A stretch of 64,000 bases of DNA from Streptomyces sp. JH14 (GCF_029428675.1 NZ_JAJNEL010000001.1:1612001-1676000), one strand, 5' to 3'. Positions 41,975 through 52,465 are shown, numbered from the stretch's first letter. Made by a program: numbers and translations. Notes: generated by a model from the sequence alone, not told the origin.

Positions 41975-43039
41975 TCAGGCGTTGCTGGCCGTCACCCAGC
42001 GCTCCAGCGCCGCCCGGGCCGCCCCCGAGTCGACGGACTCGGCGGCCTTCGCGATCCCGGCGGCCAACTGCTCGTTGAGCGTGCCCTCGGCCGGGTCGAG
42101 CGCGACCAGCGCCGCCGCCGCGTTGAGCAGTACCGCGTCGCGCACCGGGCCGGTCTCGCCGGCCAGCACCCGCCGGGCCACGTCCGCGTTGTACGAGGCG
42201 TCGGCGCCGCGCAGCGCCTCGACCGGCACGATCTCCAGGCCGACGTCGCGCGGGTCGAACGTCTCCTCGCGTACCGCACCGTCGCGGACCACCCAGACCC
42301 GGGACGTCGCGGTGGTGGTCAGCTCGTCCAATCCGTCGTCACCGCGGAAGACGAGCGCCGAGTTGCCCCGCTCGGCGAGGACGCCCGCGACGATGGGCGC
42401 CATCCGCAGGTCGGCCACGCCGATCGCCTGGGAGCGCACCTGCGCCGGGTTGGTGAGCGGGCCGAGGATGTTGAACGTGGTCTGCGCGCCGAGTTCCTTG
42501 CGGGCCTTGGCCGCGTACCGCAGGGCGGGGTGGAACTTCACGGCGAAGCAGAAGGTGATGCCCGCCTCCTCGGCGACCTCGACGACCCGGCGCGGGGTGA
42601 GCTCCAGATTGACGCCGAGCTTCTCCAGCACGTCGGAGGAGCCACTGGCGGACGAGGCGGCGCGGTTGCCGTGCTTGACGACCCGGGCCCCCGTACCGGC
42701 GATGACGATCGCCGCCATCGTGGAGATGTTGACCGTCTTGGCCAGATCGCCGCCGGTGCCGACGATGTCGACCGTGCGGCCCGGCACCTCGATGATGTTC
42801 GCGTGCGCGTACATCGCCCGCACCAGGCCGGACACCTCGTCGACCGTCTCGCCCTTGGCCCGCAGCGCCACCGCGAAACCGGCGATCTGCGCGTCGGTCG
42901 CCTCGCCGCTCATGATGTGGTCCATCGCCCACGCGGTGTCGTCGGCGGTCAGGTCCTCGCCGCGCAGCAGGGGGTTCAGCACGCCGGGCCAGGAACGAGC
43001 CGCCACGCTGTCGCCGCCGACCGGGGTCACAACGTTCAT
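41975..43039 (-). CDS. trpD: Anthranilate phosphoribosyltransferase
   Basis: Transfers the phosphoribosyl group of PRPP to anthranilate, the second committed step to tryptophan. The 354-residue protein has [17 protein letters not shown] (PRPP loop), [39 protein letters not shown] and [12 protein letters not shown], all diagnostic. ATG 43039 follows AGGAG. It is not in a trp operon here; it stands next to the respiratory genes, the same place as trpD Rv2192c in M. tuberculosis. No Trp leader is seen upstream. Confidence 0.93.
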   Translation of the reverse strand: MNVVTPVGGDSVAARSWPGVLNPLLRGEDLTADDTAWAMDHIMSGEATDAQIAGFAVALRAKGETVDEVSGLVRAMYAHANIIEVPGRTVDIVGTGGDLAKTVNISTMAAIVIAGTGARVVKHGNRAASSASGSSDVLEKLGVNLELTPRRVVEVAEEAGITFCFAVKFHPALRYAAKARKELGAQTTFNILGPLTNPAQVRSQAIGVADLRMAPIVAGVLAERGNSALVFRGDDGLDELTTTATSRVWVVRDGAVREETFDPRDVGLEIVPVEALRGADASYNADVARRVLAGETGPVRDAVLLNAAAALVALDPAEGTLNEQLAAGIAKAAESVDSGAARAALERWVTASNA

Positions 43040-43109
43040 GGTCCGCTCCTGGGGGTCCACAGCCGATAAGGGTACGGACCCCACCCTATCGAGCGCCCGG
43101 GACAGCAAA

Positions 43110-43138
43110 GAGCCCCGTCCATCGAATGGACGGGGCTC
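43110..43138. terminator. Terminator hairpin after qcrB
   Basis: A perfect 13-bp stem GAGCCCCGTCCAT (43110-43122) with 43126-43138 and a 3-nt loop, 25 bp downstream of the qcrB stop. It ends the ctaE-qcrCAB operon. Confidence 0.82.
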
Positions 43139-43163
43139 CTGCTGTGGCGATCAGTCAGGACGA

Positions 43164-44789
43164 TCAGTGGTGGCCGTGGCCGCTGGTGATCTCCTTGTAC
43201 TCCTCGACAGTGGGCTTGGCGATCTGGTTGTACTCGCCGTAGTAGCCCTTGCTGAGCTTGGCACGCAGCTTCTGCATCGCGGGCACCTTGCGCTCGACAC
43301 CGTTCTCGTCGACCGTCGGGCCGATCTCGACCGGCTTGTACTGCTCGTGCGCGGTGAGCGTGTGCAGCTGCTCCGGACCGAGCGGCTCGTGGATCTCGAC
43401 GAACTCACCGTGCGGCAGGCGCTTGATGATGCCGGACTCGCGTCCGTGCAGCACCTTCTCCTTGTCGCGGCGCTGAAGGCCGAGGCAGATCCGCTTCGTG
43501 ACGAGGAACGCCAGGACCGGGCCCACGAAGATGAAGATCCGGACGAACCACGAGATGGAGTTCAGCGAGAGATGGAAGTGCGTGGCCCAGAGGTCGTTGC
43601 CACCGCCGATGAAGACGATGATGTACTCCGTGATCCAGGCGACGCCGAAGGCCGTCCGGGTCGGGGCGTTGCGCGGGCGGTCCAGGATGTGGTGCTCACG
43701 CTTGTCCCCGGTGACCCAGGACTCGATGAACGGGTAGACCGCGATCACGGCGAGCACCAGGCCGAAGGCCATCAGCGGGATGAACACACCCAGGACGAGC
43801 GTGTGACCCCACAGGTTGATCTCCCAGCCCGGCATCACACGGATCAGACCCTCGGCGAAGCCCATGTACCAGTCGGGCTGGGCGCCGGTGGACACCTGGT
43901 CCGGCCGGTACGGGCCGATGGCCCAGATCGGGTTGATCGAGGCGATCGCCGCGATGACCGCGATGACGCCGAAGACCAGGAAGAAGAAGCCTCCGGCCTT
44001 CGCCATGTAGATCGGCAGCAGCGGCATGCCGACGACGTTCTTGTTGGTGCGGCCGGGACCCGCGAACTGCGTGTGCTTGTGGTAGAAGACCAGGATCAGG
44101 TGGCCGACCACCAGGCCGAGCATGATGCCCGGCAGCAGCAGGATGTGGATCGAGTAGAACCGGGCGACGAAGTCGCCGCCGGGGAACTCTCCGCCGAACA
44201 GGAACATCGAGATGTACGTGCCGACGATCGGCGTGGCCAGGATCGCGCCCTGGGTGAAGCGGACACCCGTACCCGAGAGCAGGTCGTCCGGGAGCGAGTA
44301 GCCCGTGAAGCCGGTGAACATGCCCAGCACGAACAGCAGGAAGCCGAACACCCAGTTGATCTCGCGCGGCTTGCGGAAGGCACCCGTGAAGAACACGCGC
44401 ATCATGTGCACGAACATGGCGGCCAGGAAGATCAGCGCGGCCCAGTGGTGGATCTGACGGACCAGCAGACCGCCGCGGACGTCGAAGCTGATGTTCAGCG
44501 TCGAGGCGTAGGCCTCGGACATCCGGATGCCCTGCATCGGCTCGTACGGGCCGTGGTACACGACCTCGTTCATGCTCGGGTGGAAGAACAGCGTCAGATA
44601 CACACCCGTGAGGATGATGATGATGAAGCTGTACAGCGCGACTTCACCGAGCATGAAGGACCAGTGGTCCGGGAAGATCTTGCGCATGTTGGCCTTGGCC
44701 AGGGAGTAGATCCCGAGCCGGCCGTCCGCCCAGTCGGCCACCCGCTCACCGGCGGGCGCCTTGCGGTTCGTGTCGGTCGCAGTACTCAT
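43164..44789 (-). CDS. qcrB: Cytochrome bc1 complex cytochrome b subunit
   Basis: Carries the quinone sites and two b hemes of complex III. The 541-residue protein has eight core helices; heme histidines lie in the HWAALIFLAAMFVHMMRVF and HILLLPGIMLGLVVGHL helices. The Qo motif reads QPDWYMG (PDWY in place of the PEWY of other bacteria), as in other actinobacteria. It has a C-terminal extension of about 120 residues that is typical of the actinobacterial complex. ATG overlaps the qcrA stop (ATGA). Works with QcrA and QcrC in a supercomplex with the aa3 oxidase. Confidence 0.95.
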   Translation of the reverse strand: MSTATDTNRKAPAGERVADWADGRLGIYSLAKANMRKIFPDHWSFMLGEVALYSFIIIILTGVYLTLFFHPSMNEVVYHGPYEPMQGIRMSEAYASTLNISFDVRGGLLVRQIHHWAALIFLAAMFVHMMRVFFTGAFRKPREINWVFGFLLFVLGMFTGFTGYSLPDDLLSGTGVRFTQGAILATPIVGTYISMFLFGGEFPGGDFVARFYSIHILLLPGIMLGLVVGHLILVFYHKHTQFAGPGRTNKNVVGMPLLPIYMAKAGGFFFLVFGVIAVIAAIASINPIWAIGPYRPDQVSTGAQPDWYMGFAEGLIRVMPGWEINLWGHTLVLGVFIPLMAFGLVLAVIAVYPFIESWVTGDKREHHILDRPRNAPTRTAFGVAWITEYIIVFIGGGNDLWATHFHLSLNSISWFVRIFIFVGPVLAFLVTKRICLGLQRRDKEKVLHGRESGIIKRLPHGEFVEIHEPLGPEQLHTLTAHEQYKPVEIGPTVDENGVERKVPAMQKLRAKLSKGYYGEYNQIAKPTVEEYKEITSGHGHH

Positions 44790-45838
44790 CCGCGCTCCCA
44801 GAATGCAGGACCGACGGGCTCTTCGAAGTCACCGAGCGCCTCGAGGTTGCCCTCGCTGTTCACGCCGATCCGCAGCTGCGGGAGGGAGTGACCGGCCGGA
44901 CCGAAGATGACGCGGGCGCCGTCGGAGAGGTCGAAGGTGGACTGGTGGCACGGGCAGAGCACGTGGTGCGTCTGCTGCTCGTACAGGCTGATCGGGCAGC
45001 CGACGTGGGTGCAGATCTTCGAGAACGCCACGATGCCCTCGTGGGCCCACTCACGCTCGCGCTTGTCCTTGATGTTCTCCGGCTGGATACGGATGATCAT
45101 CAGCGCGGCCTTGGCGATCTGCGTCTGGAAGTCGTGGTCCTCCTCCTTCAGGCCCTCGGGCATGGCGAAGGTGAGCGAACCAACGACGACGTCCTCGGGA
45201 CGCAGCGGCTCCATCGTGTTCATGTTGATGAGCTGCTTGCCCTTGGCCCACAGGGTCTGACGGAGCTTCTTCTCCGGCAGCGGACCCAGGTCACGCAGCA
45301 GCATCACGCCGGAGAGCGGCACCAGGGCCAGCGCGCCGAACAGGGTGTTGCGGATCAGCTTGCGCCGGCCGAAGGCGGACTCCTCCGCACCGGCCGCGAA
45401 GTCGGCGAGAACCTTCGCCTTGACCTCGGGCGTCGCCTCGATGGCGTGCCGGTCGTCGGCGACCTCCACGTCGGACATCAGGGTGCGCGCCCAGTGGACG
45501 GCGCCCGCGCCGATCGTGAAGAGGGCCACGCCCAGGGTCAGCCCGAGGGAGAAGTTGAGCGCACTCACGTGGCCGAACGGCCAGATGAACACGATCTTGT
45601 CCACCGGGAAGATGACGTACGAGGCGATGAAGCCGATCGTCGCCAGCATGGACAGCACGAACAGGAGCGCGACCGTGCGCTCGGACCGCTTCGCGGCCCG
45701 TTCGTCGATGTCCTGGATGCGCGGCCGGTGGGCCGGCAGCCCCGGGTCGGCGAACGGGTCGTCCGCAACCTTCACCGCGCCGTGCGCGGCGGCCTGCTCT
45801 GCGGGCAGGTTCTCTTCTGGAATCTCTTGGCTACTCAT
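44786..45838 (-). CDS. qcrA: Rieske iron-sulfur subunit of cytochrome bc1
   Basis: Transfers electrons from quinol to the cytochrome c subunit through a 2Fe-2S centre. The cluster motifs are CTHVGCP and CPCHQSTFD in the C-terminal domain. The actinobacterial form is long (350 residues) with three membrane helices in the N-terminal half (VALLFVLSMLATIGFIASYV, FSLGLTLGVALFTIGAGAVHW and TLFGALALVPLSGVMLL). It overlaps both neighbours by four bases. Confidence 0.95.
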   Translation of the reverse strand: MSSQEIPEENLPAEQAAAHGAVKVADDPFADPGLPAHRPRIQDIDERAAKRSERTVALLFVLSMLATIGFIASYVIFPVDKIVFIWPFGHVSALNFSLGLTLGVALFTIGAGAVHWARTLMSDVEVADDRHAIEATPEVKAKVLADFAAGAEESAFGRRKLIRNTLFGALALVPLSGVMLLRDLGPLPEKKLRQTLWAKGKQLINMNTMEPLRPEDVVVGSLTFAMPEGLKEEDHDFQTQIAKAALMIIRIQPENIKDKREREWAHEGIVAFSKICTHVGCPISLYEQQTHHVLCPCHQSTFDLSDGARVIFGPAGHSLPQLRIGVNSEGNLEALGDFEEPVGPAFWERG

Positions 45839-46644
45839 GACTTCTTGGCCTTAGCGGTGTGGGCCGCGACCCAGACGGCAACTGCGATGAGTGCGCCCAG
45901 ACCGAAGATCCAGGCAAACAGACCCTCGCTGACCGGACCGAGCCCGCCCAGCTTGAGGCCACCAGGGGTCTCGGTCTCGGCGCTGTTGACGGTCTTGACG
46001 TACGCGATGATGTCGCGCTTCTGCTGCTCGGGCATCGTCGAGTCGGGGAAGGACGGCATGCTCTGCGGGCCGGTCTGCATGGCCTCGTAGATGTGCTTCG
46101 GGTCCACGCCCTCAAGGCTGGGGGCGTACTTGCCCTTCGTCAGGGCACCGCCCTCACCCGTGAAGTTGTGGCACTGCGCGCAGTTGGTACGGAACAGGTC
46201 GCCACCCCTGGCGATGTCCGCGCCCTCGGGGTTGACCTGGGCCTCGGTCGGCACGACCGGGCCGGCGCCGAGCGACGCGACGTAGGCCGCGAGCTGGTCG
46301 ATCTCGGCCTGGGTGTAGATGACCTTCTTCTTGGGTACCTGGGCACCCGGCTGCTGGGCGGGCATACGGCCCGTGCCGACCTGGAAGTCGACGGCGGCGG
46401 AGCCCACGCCGACCAGGCTCGGCCCGTCGGACGTGCCCTGACCGCCGGTTCCGTGGCAGCTGGCGCAACCGACGGAGTACAGCTTCTTGCCCTCATCGAT
46501 GGCGAGGGACTGGGCGGTGTCGTCGGCCTGCGCCTTGCTCGCGGGCGCAAACGCGGCGTACAGCCCCCCGGTGGCCGCCAGCGCGAGGAGTAGTACGACG
46601 ACCGCCGCCAACGGATGGCGTCGTCGTGCGGAGAGCTTTTTCAC
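45835..46644 (-). CDS. qcrC: Diheme cytochrome c subunit of cytochrome bc1
   Basis: A 269-residue membrane-anchored cytochrome with two CxxCH heme sites, CASCHG and CAQCHN. It replaces soluble cytochrome c by passing electrons directly to the oxidase in the actinobacterial supercomplex. It has an N-terminal signal anchor (LAAVVVLLLALAATGGLYAAF) and a C-terminal helix (GLFAWIFGLGALIAVAVWVAA). GTG 46644 is the start. Part of ctaE-qcrCAB. Confidence 0.95.
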   Translation of the reverse strand: MKKLSARRRHPLAAVVVLLLALAATGGLYAAFAPASKAQADDTAQSLAIDEGKKLYSVGCASCHGTGGQGTSDGPSLVGVGSAAVDFQVGTGRMPAQQPGAQVPKKKVIYTQAEIDQLAAYVASLGAGPVVPTEAQVNPEGADIARGGDLFRTNCAQCHNFTGEGGALTKGKYAPSLEGVDPKHIYEAMQTGPQSMPSFPDSTMPEQQKRDIIAYVKTVNSAETETPGGLKLGGLGPVSEGLFAWIFGLGALIAVAVWVAAHTAKAKKS

Positions 46645-46706
46645 GGATTACCCCGGTGTCAGGATCTTCTGCGTCGATGCTGGATGTGGTTCGGGTTCGA
46701 GCCCGG

Positions 46707-47327
46707 TTACTTGATCATGTAGATCGTGGCGAAGAGGCCGATCCACACGACATCGACGAAGTGCCAGTAATAGGACACGACGATGGCGGCGGTCGCCTGT
46801 TCGTGGGTGAACCTCTTGGCCGCGTATGTCCTGCCCAGTACGAGCAGGAAGGCGATGAGACCGCCTGTCACGTGCAGACCGTGGAAGCCGGTGGTCAGGT
46901 AGAACACCGAGCCGTACGGGTCGGAGGACAGCGAGAGGCCGTCCTTCTTCACCAGCTCGGTGTACTCGAAGACCTGGCCTCCGATGAAGATCGCACCCAT
47001 CACGAAAGTGATCATGAACCAGGCACGGAGCTTCTTCACATCGCCCCGCTCCGCGGCGAAGACGCCGAGCTGGCAGGTGAGGGAGGAGAGCACCAGGATC
47101 GTGGTGTTCGTCGCCGAGAACGGGAAGTTCAGGGCCGAAGCCATTTCCTTCCAGTGGTCGGGTCCCATCACCGATCGCAGGGTGAAGTACATCGCGAAGA
47201 GGGCCGCGAAGAACATCAGCTCGGAACTCAACCAGATGATGGTTCCGACGCTGGTGAGGTTCGGTCGATTGACCGACGGGTGCGCGTGCCCGGTTTCTAC
47301 TGTCGTTGCTGTCGCCACGACCGACAT
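46707..47327 (-). CDS. ctaE: Cytochrome c oxidase subunit III
   Basis: A 206-residue, five-helix subunit of the aa3 oxidase. Conserved segments are [35 protein letters not shown] and [12 protein letters not shown]. First gene of the operon, 62 bp upstream of qcrC. No good ribosome-binding site is visible before ATG 47327. A structured inverted repeat lies 40-77 bp upstream. Confidence 0.94.
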   Translation of the reverse strand: MSVVATATTVETGHAHPSVNRPNLTSVGTIIWLSSELMFFAALFAMYFTLRSVMGPDHWKEMASALNFPFSATNTTILVLSSLTCQLGVFAAERGDVKKLRAWFMITFVMGAIFIGGQVFEYTELVKKDGLSLSSDPYGSVFYLTTGFHGLHVTGGLIAFLLVLGRTYAAKRFTHEQATAAIVVSYYWHFVDVVWIGLFATIYMIK

Positions 47328-47365
47328 TATGTCGGTCGCTTATCCCGCCCTCACTCCCGGGGGTG

Positions 47366-47404
47366 CCGTTCGGTGTGTCAGCAGGGTGTGTCCTGCCCGA
47401 ACGG
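47366..47404. promoter_or_regulatory. Inverted repeat between ctaE and the receiver-like gene
   Basis: CCGTTCGG (47366-47373) and CCGAACGG (47397-47404) are perfectly complementary; inside, GCAGG (47381-47385) pairs with CCTGC (47392-47396). It lies in the 187-bp divergent promoter region. It could be an operator or a leader hairpin of the ctaE-qcrCAB operon. Confidence 0.4.
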
Positions 47405-47514
47405 CCCATCGAATCGCTGTCATTACCGGTGCTGACAGGCTGTCGGTCGGAGTACGATCCGCGCATCGGTTCATGCCCCGAGAGCCCCGAAGACACAGAT
47501 GTCACGGAGGAACA

Positions 47515-47916
47515 ATGCAGCCGACCGCCACGGTCCTGGTCTACAGCGACGACGCCAACACGCGTGAGCAGGTGAGGCTGGCCGCCGGTCGCAGGCCTGC
47601 GGCGGACGTGCCGCCGGTGGAGTTCGTGGAGTGCGCCACGCTGCCGGCCGTCCTGACGGCGCTGGACAACGGCGGCATCGACGTCTGCGTGCTGGACGGC
47701 GAGACGGCCCCGGCGGGCGGCATGGGCGTCTGCCGGCAGATCAAGGACGAGATCTTCCACTGCCCGCCGGTGCTGCTGCTCATCGGGCGCCCGCAGGACG
47801 CCTGGCTCGCCACCTGGAGCCGCGCGGACGCCGCGGTGACCCTGCCGGTCGAGCCGGTCGAGTTCGCGGACGCCCTGGCCGCCCTGCTGCGCACCAGGCT
47901 CTGCGTGCAGTCCTGA
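47515..47916 (+). CDS. Stand-alone receiver-like protein
   Basis: A 133-residue protein with a response-regulator receiver fold: VLVYSDDANTREQV (acidic pair), IDVCVLDGETAPAGG (candidate phospho-acceptor Asp) and VLLLIGRPQDAWLA. The conserved Lys near the end is replaced by VTLPVEPVE, so it may be a pseudo-receiver that does not switch by phosphorylation. There is no output domain. ATG 47515 follows ACGGAGG. It is divergent from ctaE, and similar proteins keep this place in streptomycetes as far as I recall; a role with the oxidase is only inferred. Confidence 0.75.
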   Translation: MQPTATVLVYSDDANTREQVRLAAGRRPAADVPPVEFVECATLPAVLTALDNGGIDVCVLDGETAPAGGMGVCRQIKDEIFHCPPVLLLIGRPQDAWLATWSRADAAVTLPVEPVEFADALAALLRTRLCVQS

Positions 47917-47924
47917 GTCCTGCT

Positions 47925-47961
47925 GCGGCCCGGTCCGCGGCTGCGCCGCGGACCGGGCCGC
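47925..47961. terminator. Terminator hairpin between convergent genes
   Basis: A perfect 16-bp stem GCGGCCCGGTCCGCGG (47925-47940) with 47946-47961 and a 5-nt loop, between the receiver-like gene and the L,D-transpeptidase gene. Confidence 0.85.
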
Positions 47962-48000
47962 GTCATGTCCCTCCGAGGGGCGGCGCACTCCCCCGGCCGG

Positions 48001-49248
48001 TCAGACCTCGGGGCGCAGCCGCGCCGCCTGGACGGTGTCCGTGGGGTCCGCGGTGGCGTTGAGGGCGCTGCCCTGCTGCCATTTCGCCCAGGACAGGTTC
48101 CAGTCGCCGTAGCCGTTGTCGAACGGCGTCATCGTCGGGCCATGACTGCCCACCACGTCGACGATGTCGCCCTCACGCACGGTGTTGAAGAACCACTGGG
48201 CCTGGGTGTTGCTCATGCCCGTACAGCCGTGGCTGACGTTCTCGTACCCCTGTGAGCCGACGGACCAGGGGGCCGCGTGCACGTACTCACCGCTCCAGGT
48301 GACGCGGGTCGCGTAGTAGACCAGCAGGTCGTACCCGTCGCTGGAGTTGCTCGAGATACCGATGGTCTCCCCGCGCATGCGTACGGAGTACTCCTTGCTC
48401 AGCACGACCTTGACGCCGTTGCGGGTGTCGAAGCCGGGCTTTCCGGTGGTCACCGGAATGGTGTTGATCACTTTCCCGTTGCGCTTGACCGTCATGGTGT
48501 GCGTGGCGGCGTCGGTGATGGCCTCGACGCGGTCCCCGGTGGTGATCTTCAACGCTTTCGCGGGGCCTCCGTACAGCCCCTTGGCGACCCTTATGCCCGC
48601 CATGTTGCTGCTGACCTCGATGCTGGCCCTGGCGGGCCAGTACTCCTTCGGGCGGTAGTGCAGGATCTTGTCGTCGACCCAGTACCAGGAGCCGGTCACG
48701 GCGGGCGTGGACCGGACCCGCAGGGAGCGTTCCACGGTGGCCCGGGCCGCCTTGTCCTTGACCGGGGCGCTGAGTTCGGCCGTAATGGGCTGTCCGACGC
48801 CGTAGGTGCCCGCGTGCGGGCCGAAGGTGACCGTCAGGAGCTTCCTTGCCGGGGCCGTCTCGAAGGAGAGCGTACGGCTGCCTGGGGCGCCGTCGTCGTC
48901 CTCGACGCTGACCTTCACGTTGTAGCGGGTACCGGCCGCGAGCGGGACGGTGGAGTGCCAACGCAGGCCGTCGGCCGCGAGCTCGCCCTGGAGATGGTGC
49001 CCGGCGGTGTCCACCGCGGTCACGTCGGTGATCCTGCCGTCGTCACCCGTTGCGGTGACTTCGAGGGGCTTGTCCGGGTCGGCCTTCGTGTCGCCCTTGG
49101 GGACGTTGGAGGAGATCTCGTCCGCCGCGTCGTACGGCTGCTCGGCGAGCGGATGACCATCTGGACCGCCACAGGCGGCTGCCCCTGCAACCAGGGTCAT
49201 GGCCAGCAGCGTGCAGCTCACTACGGGGTGGATGCGCGGCGTGTTCAT
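48001..49248 (-). CDS. L,D-transpeptidase lipoprotein (YkuD domain)
   Basis: A 415-residue exported protein that would form 3-3 cross-links in peptidoglycan or attach proteins. A signal sequence (VVSCTLLAMTLVAGAAAC) ends in a lipobox-like Cys. Two immunoglobulin-like domains (about 45-250) precede the YkuD domain, whose active site is SHGCTGMSN (Cys near residue 342) with an upstream His in YVHAAPW. This is the layout of LdtMt2. ATG 49248 is chosen over a more upstream ATG 49272 because the signal peptide then starts normally. Confidence 0.9.
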   Translation of the reverse strand: MNTPRIHPVVSCTLLAMTLVAGAAACGGPDGHPLAEQPYDAADEISSNVPKGDTKADPDKPLEVTATGDDGRITDVTAVDTAGHHLQGELAADGLRWHSTVPLAAGTRYNVKVSVEDDDGAPGSRTLSFETAPARKLLTVTFGPHAGTYGVGQPITAELSAPVKDKAARATVERSLRVRSTPAVTGSWYWVDDKILHYRPKEYWPARASIEVSSNMAGIRVAKGLYGGPAKALKITTGDRVEAITDAATHTMTVKRNGKVINTIPVTTGKPGFDTRNGVKVVLSKEYSVRMRGETIGISSNSSDGYDLLVYYATRVTWSGEYVHAAPWSVGSQGYENVSHGCTGMSNTQAQWFFNTVREGDIVDVVGSHGPTMTPFDNGYGDWNLSWAKWQQGSALNATADPTDTVQAARLRPEV

Positions 49249-49299
49249 GATCCCAACGCTAAGAAGATTCATCAGTTTCAGCGCGCGGGATGACGCCAA

Positions 49300-49343
49300 A
49301 CGGGGGACCCCCACTTCCCGGTTGAGAAGTGCGGGCCCCCCGT
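49300..49343. terminator. Terminator hairpin after ctaF
   Basis: Arms 49300-49317 and 49326-49343 pair over 18 positions with two mismatches (ACGGGGG, CCC, CACTTC blocks). It lies 32 bp after the ctaF stop and ends the ctaC-ctaD-ctaF operon. Confidence 0.75.
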
Positions 49344-49374
49344 CAGGTGGAGCGGTGCTACGTGTGGAGCGGTG

Positions 49375-49773
49375 TCACTGGGTGCGGTTCTCACCGCGGT
49401 AGTACTCGAAGACCCAGCCGAACAGACCGATCAGGATGACCGGGGCCGAGAAGTAGAGCAGCCACCATCCGAAGATGACGCCCATGAAGGCGAGGGCGCC
49501 GCCGACGGCCAGCGAGAGCGGCTGCCAGCTGTGCGGGGAGAAGAACCCCACCTCGCCGGCCTCGTCCGCGACATCGGCTTCCTTGTTGTCCTGAGCCATC
49601 GCGTCGACCCGCTGTGCCGTGAAGGCCAGGTAGAAGCCGATCATGACGCTCAGGCCGAAGGCCAGGACGAGCGCGGTGGTACCGGCCGGCTCCTTCGACC
49701 ACACGCCATAGGTCACCGCCATGGCGAGGATGAAGACGCTCAGCCAGAGGAACATCTTGCCCTGGATCTTCAC
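49375..49773 (-). CDS. ctaF: Cytochrome c oxidase subunit IV (actinobacterial)
   Basis: A 132-residue protein with four membrane helices in two pairs ([37 protein letters not shown], then [19 protein letters not shown] and [17 protein letters not shown]). It is the small subunit specific to actinobacterial aa3 oxidases. It overlaps ctaD by four bases. Confidence 0.93.
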   Translation of the reverse strand: MKIQGKMFLWLSVFILAMAVTYGVWSKEPAGTTALVLAFGLSVMIGFYLAFTAQRVDAMAQDNKEADVADEAGEVGFFSPHSWQPLSLAVGGALAFMGVIFGWWLLYFSAPVILIGLFGWVFEYYRGENRTQ

Positions 49774-51506
49774 TTGCCGGCCTCCTTGCCACCCGCGAGG
49801 GCCTTGTCAGCCTCGGAGTGCTGCTCCAGCTGCTCGAGCGCCGCGATCTCCGGGTGGTGCAGGTCGAACGCCGGGGATTCGGAACGGATCCGCGGCAGGG
49901 TGAGGAAGTTGTGCCGCGGCGGCGGGCAGGAGGTCGCCCACTCCAGTGAACGGCCGTAGCCCCACGGGTCGTCGACCTCGATCTTCTTGCCGTACTTGGC
50001 CGTCTTCCACACGTTGTAGAGGAACGGCAGGATCGACAGGCCGAGCAGGAACGAGGAGATCGTCGAGATCGTGTTCAGCGCGGTGAAACCGTCGGCGGCG
50101 AGGTAGTCCGCGTAACGACGCGGCATGCCCTCCGCACCCAGCCAGTGCTGGACGAGGAACGTGCCGTGGAAGCCGATGAACAGCGTCCAGAAGGTGATCT
50201 TGCCGAGGCGCTCGTCCAGCATCTTGCCCGTGAACTTCGGCCACCAGAAGTGGAATCCGGCGAACATCGCGAAGACCACGGTGCCGAAGACGACGTAGTG
50301 GAAGTGCGCGACGACGAAGTACGAGTCGGAGACGTGGAAGTCCATCGGGGGCGAGGCCAGGATGACGCCGGTCAGACCACCGAAGGTGAAGGTGACCAGG
50401 AAGCCGATCGTCCACAGCATCGGTGTCTCGAAGGACAGCGATCCCTTCCACATGGTGCCGATCCAGTTGAAGAACTTCACACCGGTCGGTACCGCGATGA
50501 GGAACGTCATGAACGAGAAGAACGGCAGCAGCACACCGCCGGTGACGTACATGTGGTGCGCCCACACGGTCACCGAGAGGCCAGCGATGGCGATCGTCGC
50601 GCTGATCAGACCGATGTAGCCGAACATCGGCTTCCGGCTGAACACGGGGATCACCTCGGAGATGATTCCGAAGAATGGCAACGCGATGATGTACACCTCT
50701 GGATGGCCGAAGAACCAGAAGAGGTGTTGCCAGAGCAGTGCGCCGCCGTTGGCCGCGTCGAAGACATGCGCCCCGAACTTGCGGTCCGCCTCCAGCGCGA
50801 AGAGCGCGGCGGCGAGCACCGGGAAGGCCAGCAGGACCAGCACACCGGTCAGCAGGACGTTCCACACGAAGATCGGCATCCGGAACATCGTCATGCCGGG
50901 TGCGCGCATGCAGATGATCGTGGTGATGAAGTTGACCGAACCGAGGATCGTGCCGAAGCCGGAGAAGGCCAGACCCATGATCCACATGTCGGCGCCGACA
51001 CCCGGCGAACGGACCGCGTCCGAGAGCGGGGAGTAGGCGAACCAGCCGAAGTCGGCCGCACCCTGCGGGGTGAGGAAGCCGGCCACCGCGATGATCGAGC
51101 CGAAGAGGTACAGCCAGTACGCGAACATGTTCAGCCGCGGGAACGCCACATCGGGCGCGCCGATCTGCAGCGGCATGATCCAGTTCGCGAATCCGGCGAA
51201 CAGCGGCGTCGCGAACATCAGCAGCATGATCGTGCCGTGCATCGTGAACGCCTGGTTGAACTGCTCGTTCGACATGATCTGCGTGCCGGGACGGGCCAGC
51301 TCGGCGCGCATGAAGAGCGCCAGCAGACCGCCGATGCAGAAGAACGCGAACGACGTGACCAGGTACATCGTGCCGATCGTCTTGTGGTCAGTGGTGGTCA
51401 GCCACTTGATGACGACGTTTCCCGGCTGATTGCGCCGGACCGGCAGCTCGTCCTCGTACGAGTCGTCTGCTGCCGCGGCACCCTGAGGTTCGTTGAGGAT
51501 GCTCAC
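49770..51506 (-). CDS. ctaD: Cytochrome c oxidase subunit I
   Basis: The 578-residue catalytic subunit with 12 helices. Heme a, heme a3 and CuB ligands lie in [28 protein letters not shown] (HPEVY with the Tyr-His pair) and [10 protein letters not shown]. The K/D channel segments are typical of A-type oxidases. Start GTG 51506 overlaps the ctaC stop (GTGA). Forms the aa3 oxidase with CtaC, CtaE and CtaF, coupled to proton pumping. Confidence 0.95.
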   Translation of the reverse strand: MSILNEPQGAAAADDSYEDELPVRRNQPGNVVIKWLTTTDHKTIGTMYLVTSFAFFCIGGLLALFMRAELARPGTQIMSNEQFNQAFTMHGTIMLLMFATPLFAGFANWIMPLQIGAPDVAFPRLNMFAYWLYLFGSIIAVAGFLTPQGAADFGWFAYSPLSDAVRSPGVGADMWIMGLAFSGFGTILGSVNFITTIICMRAPGMTMFRMPIFVWNVLLTGVLVLLAFPVLAAALFALEADRKFGAHVFDAANGGALLWQHLFWFFGHPEVYIIALPFFGIISEVIPVFSRKPMFGYIGLISATIAIAGLSVTVWAHHMYVTGGVLLPFFSFMTFLIAVPTGVKFFNWIGTMWKGSLSFETPMLWTIGFLVTFTFGGLTGVILASPPMDFHVSDSYFVVAHFHYVVFGTVVFAMFAGFHFWWPKFTGKMLDERLGKITFWTLFIGFHGTFLVQHWLGAEGMPRRYADYLAADGFTALNTISTISSFLLGLSILPFLYNVWKTAKYGKKIEVDDPWGYGRSLEWATSCPPPRHNFLTLPRIRSESPAFDLHHPEIAALEQLEQHSEADKALAGGKEAGK

Positions 51507-52465
51507 AGTTTGTTCGTCTCCGCATTCCTGGCCGGGTTCGTCTGCTCGATACCGGCCGGCACGTAGCCCGTCTGGCCCTTCTTGGCCAGCTCCTTGAGGT
51601 GCGCCTGGTAGCGCTCCGGGGAGACGACCTTGACGTTGAAGAGCATCCGGGAGTGGTCGACGCCGCAGAGCTCGGCGCACTTGCCCAGGAAGGTGCCCTC
51701 CTGGTTGGGAGTCACCTCGAAGGAGTTGGTGTGGCCCGGAATGACGTCCTGCTTCATGAGGAACGGCACCACCCAGAAGGAGTGGATGACGTCACGCGAA
51801 GTCAGGATGAAGCGGACCTTCTCGCCCTTGGGCAGCCACAAGGTGGGGCCCGGGTTGCCGGTCTGCGGGTTCCTGGTGCCCGGGATGCCGACGTCGTAGA
51901 CGCCGTCCGCACCCTTGGGGAACTCCTTACGGAACCGGTCGGGGATGGCGTCGAGCTCCTTGGGGATCTCGTTGCCCGTGGCGGTCGAGCCGTCCACGTT
52001 CTCGATGTAGTTGAAGCCCCAGCTCCACTGGTAGCCGACCACGTTGACGGTGTGGGCGGGCTTCGCCGAGAGCGAGAGGAGCTTCGATTCATCGCGCGCG
52101 GTGAAGTAGAACAACACCGAGACGATGATGAGGGGGACCACGGTGTACAGCGCCTCGATGGGCATGTTGTACCGGGTCTGCGGAGGAACCTCCACCTTGG
52201 TGCGGCTGCGCCGGTGGAAGATGATGCTCCACAGGATCAGGCCCCAGACCAGCACACCCGTGGCGAGCGCTGCCGCCCACGAGCCCTGCCAGAGGGAAAG
52301 GATCCGTGGTGCCTCTTCCGTTACCGGTGTGGGCATACCAAGGCGGGGAAAGTCCTTGTATGTGCAACCGGTGGCGGTCGCCAGGATCAGGCCCGCAGTC
52401 AGCACCTGCGGCAGCTTCCGCCGCATCGGGCGCCGCGACGAGCGGTCGGAGCCGTTGGGACTCAC
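51503..52465 (-). CDS. ctaC: Cytochrome c oxidase subunit II, lipoprotein
   Basis: A 320-residue electron-entry subunit. The signal peptide ends in a lipobox (LILATATGC) near residue 34. Two membrane hairpin helices follow ([16 protein letters not shown] and [16 protein letters not shown]), then the CuA domain with the [12 protein letters not shown] binding motif. GTG 52465 follows GGAAGG. First gene of ctaCDF. A 29-bp palindrome lies about 80 bp upstream. Confidence 0.95.
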   Translation of the reverse strand: MSPNGSDRSSRRPMRRKLPQVLTAGLILATATGCTYKDFPRLGMPTPVTEEAPRILSLWQGSWAAALATGVLVWGLILWSIIFHRRSRTKVEVPPQTRYNMPIEALYTVVPLIIVSVLFYFTARDESKLLSLSAKPAHTVNVVGYQWSWGFNYIENVDGSTATGNEIPKELDAIPDRFRKEFPKGADGVYDVGIPGTRNPQTGNPGPTLWLPKGEKVRFILTSRDVIHSFWVVPFLMKQDVIPGHTNSFEVTPNQEGTFLGKCAELCGVDHSRMLFNVKVVSPERYQAHLKELAKKGQTGYVPAGIEQTNPARNAETNKL

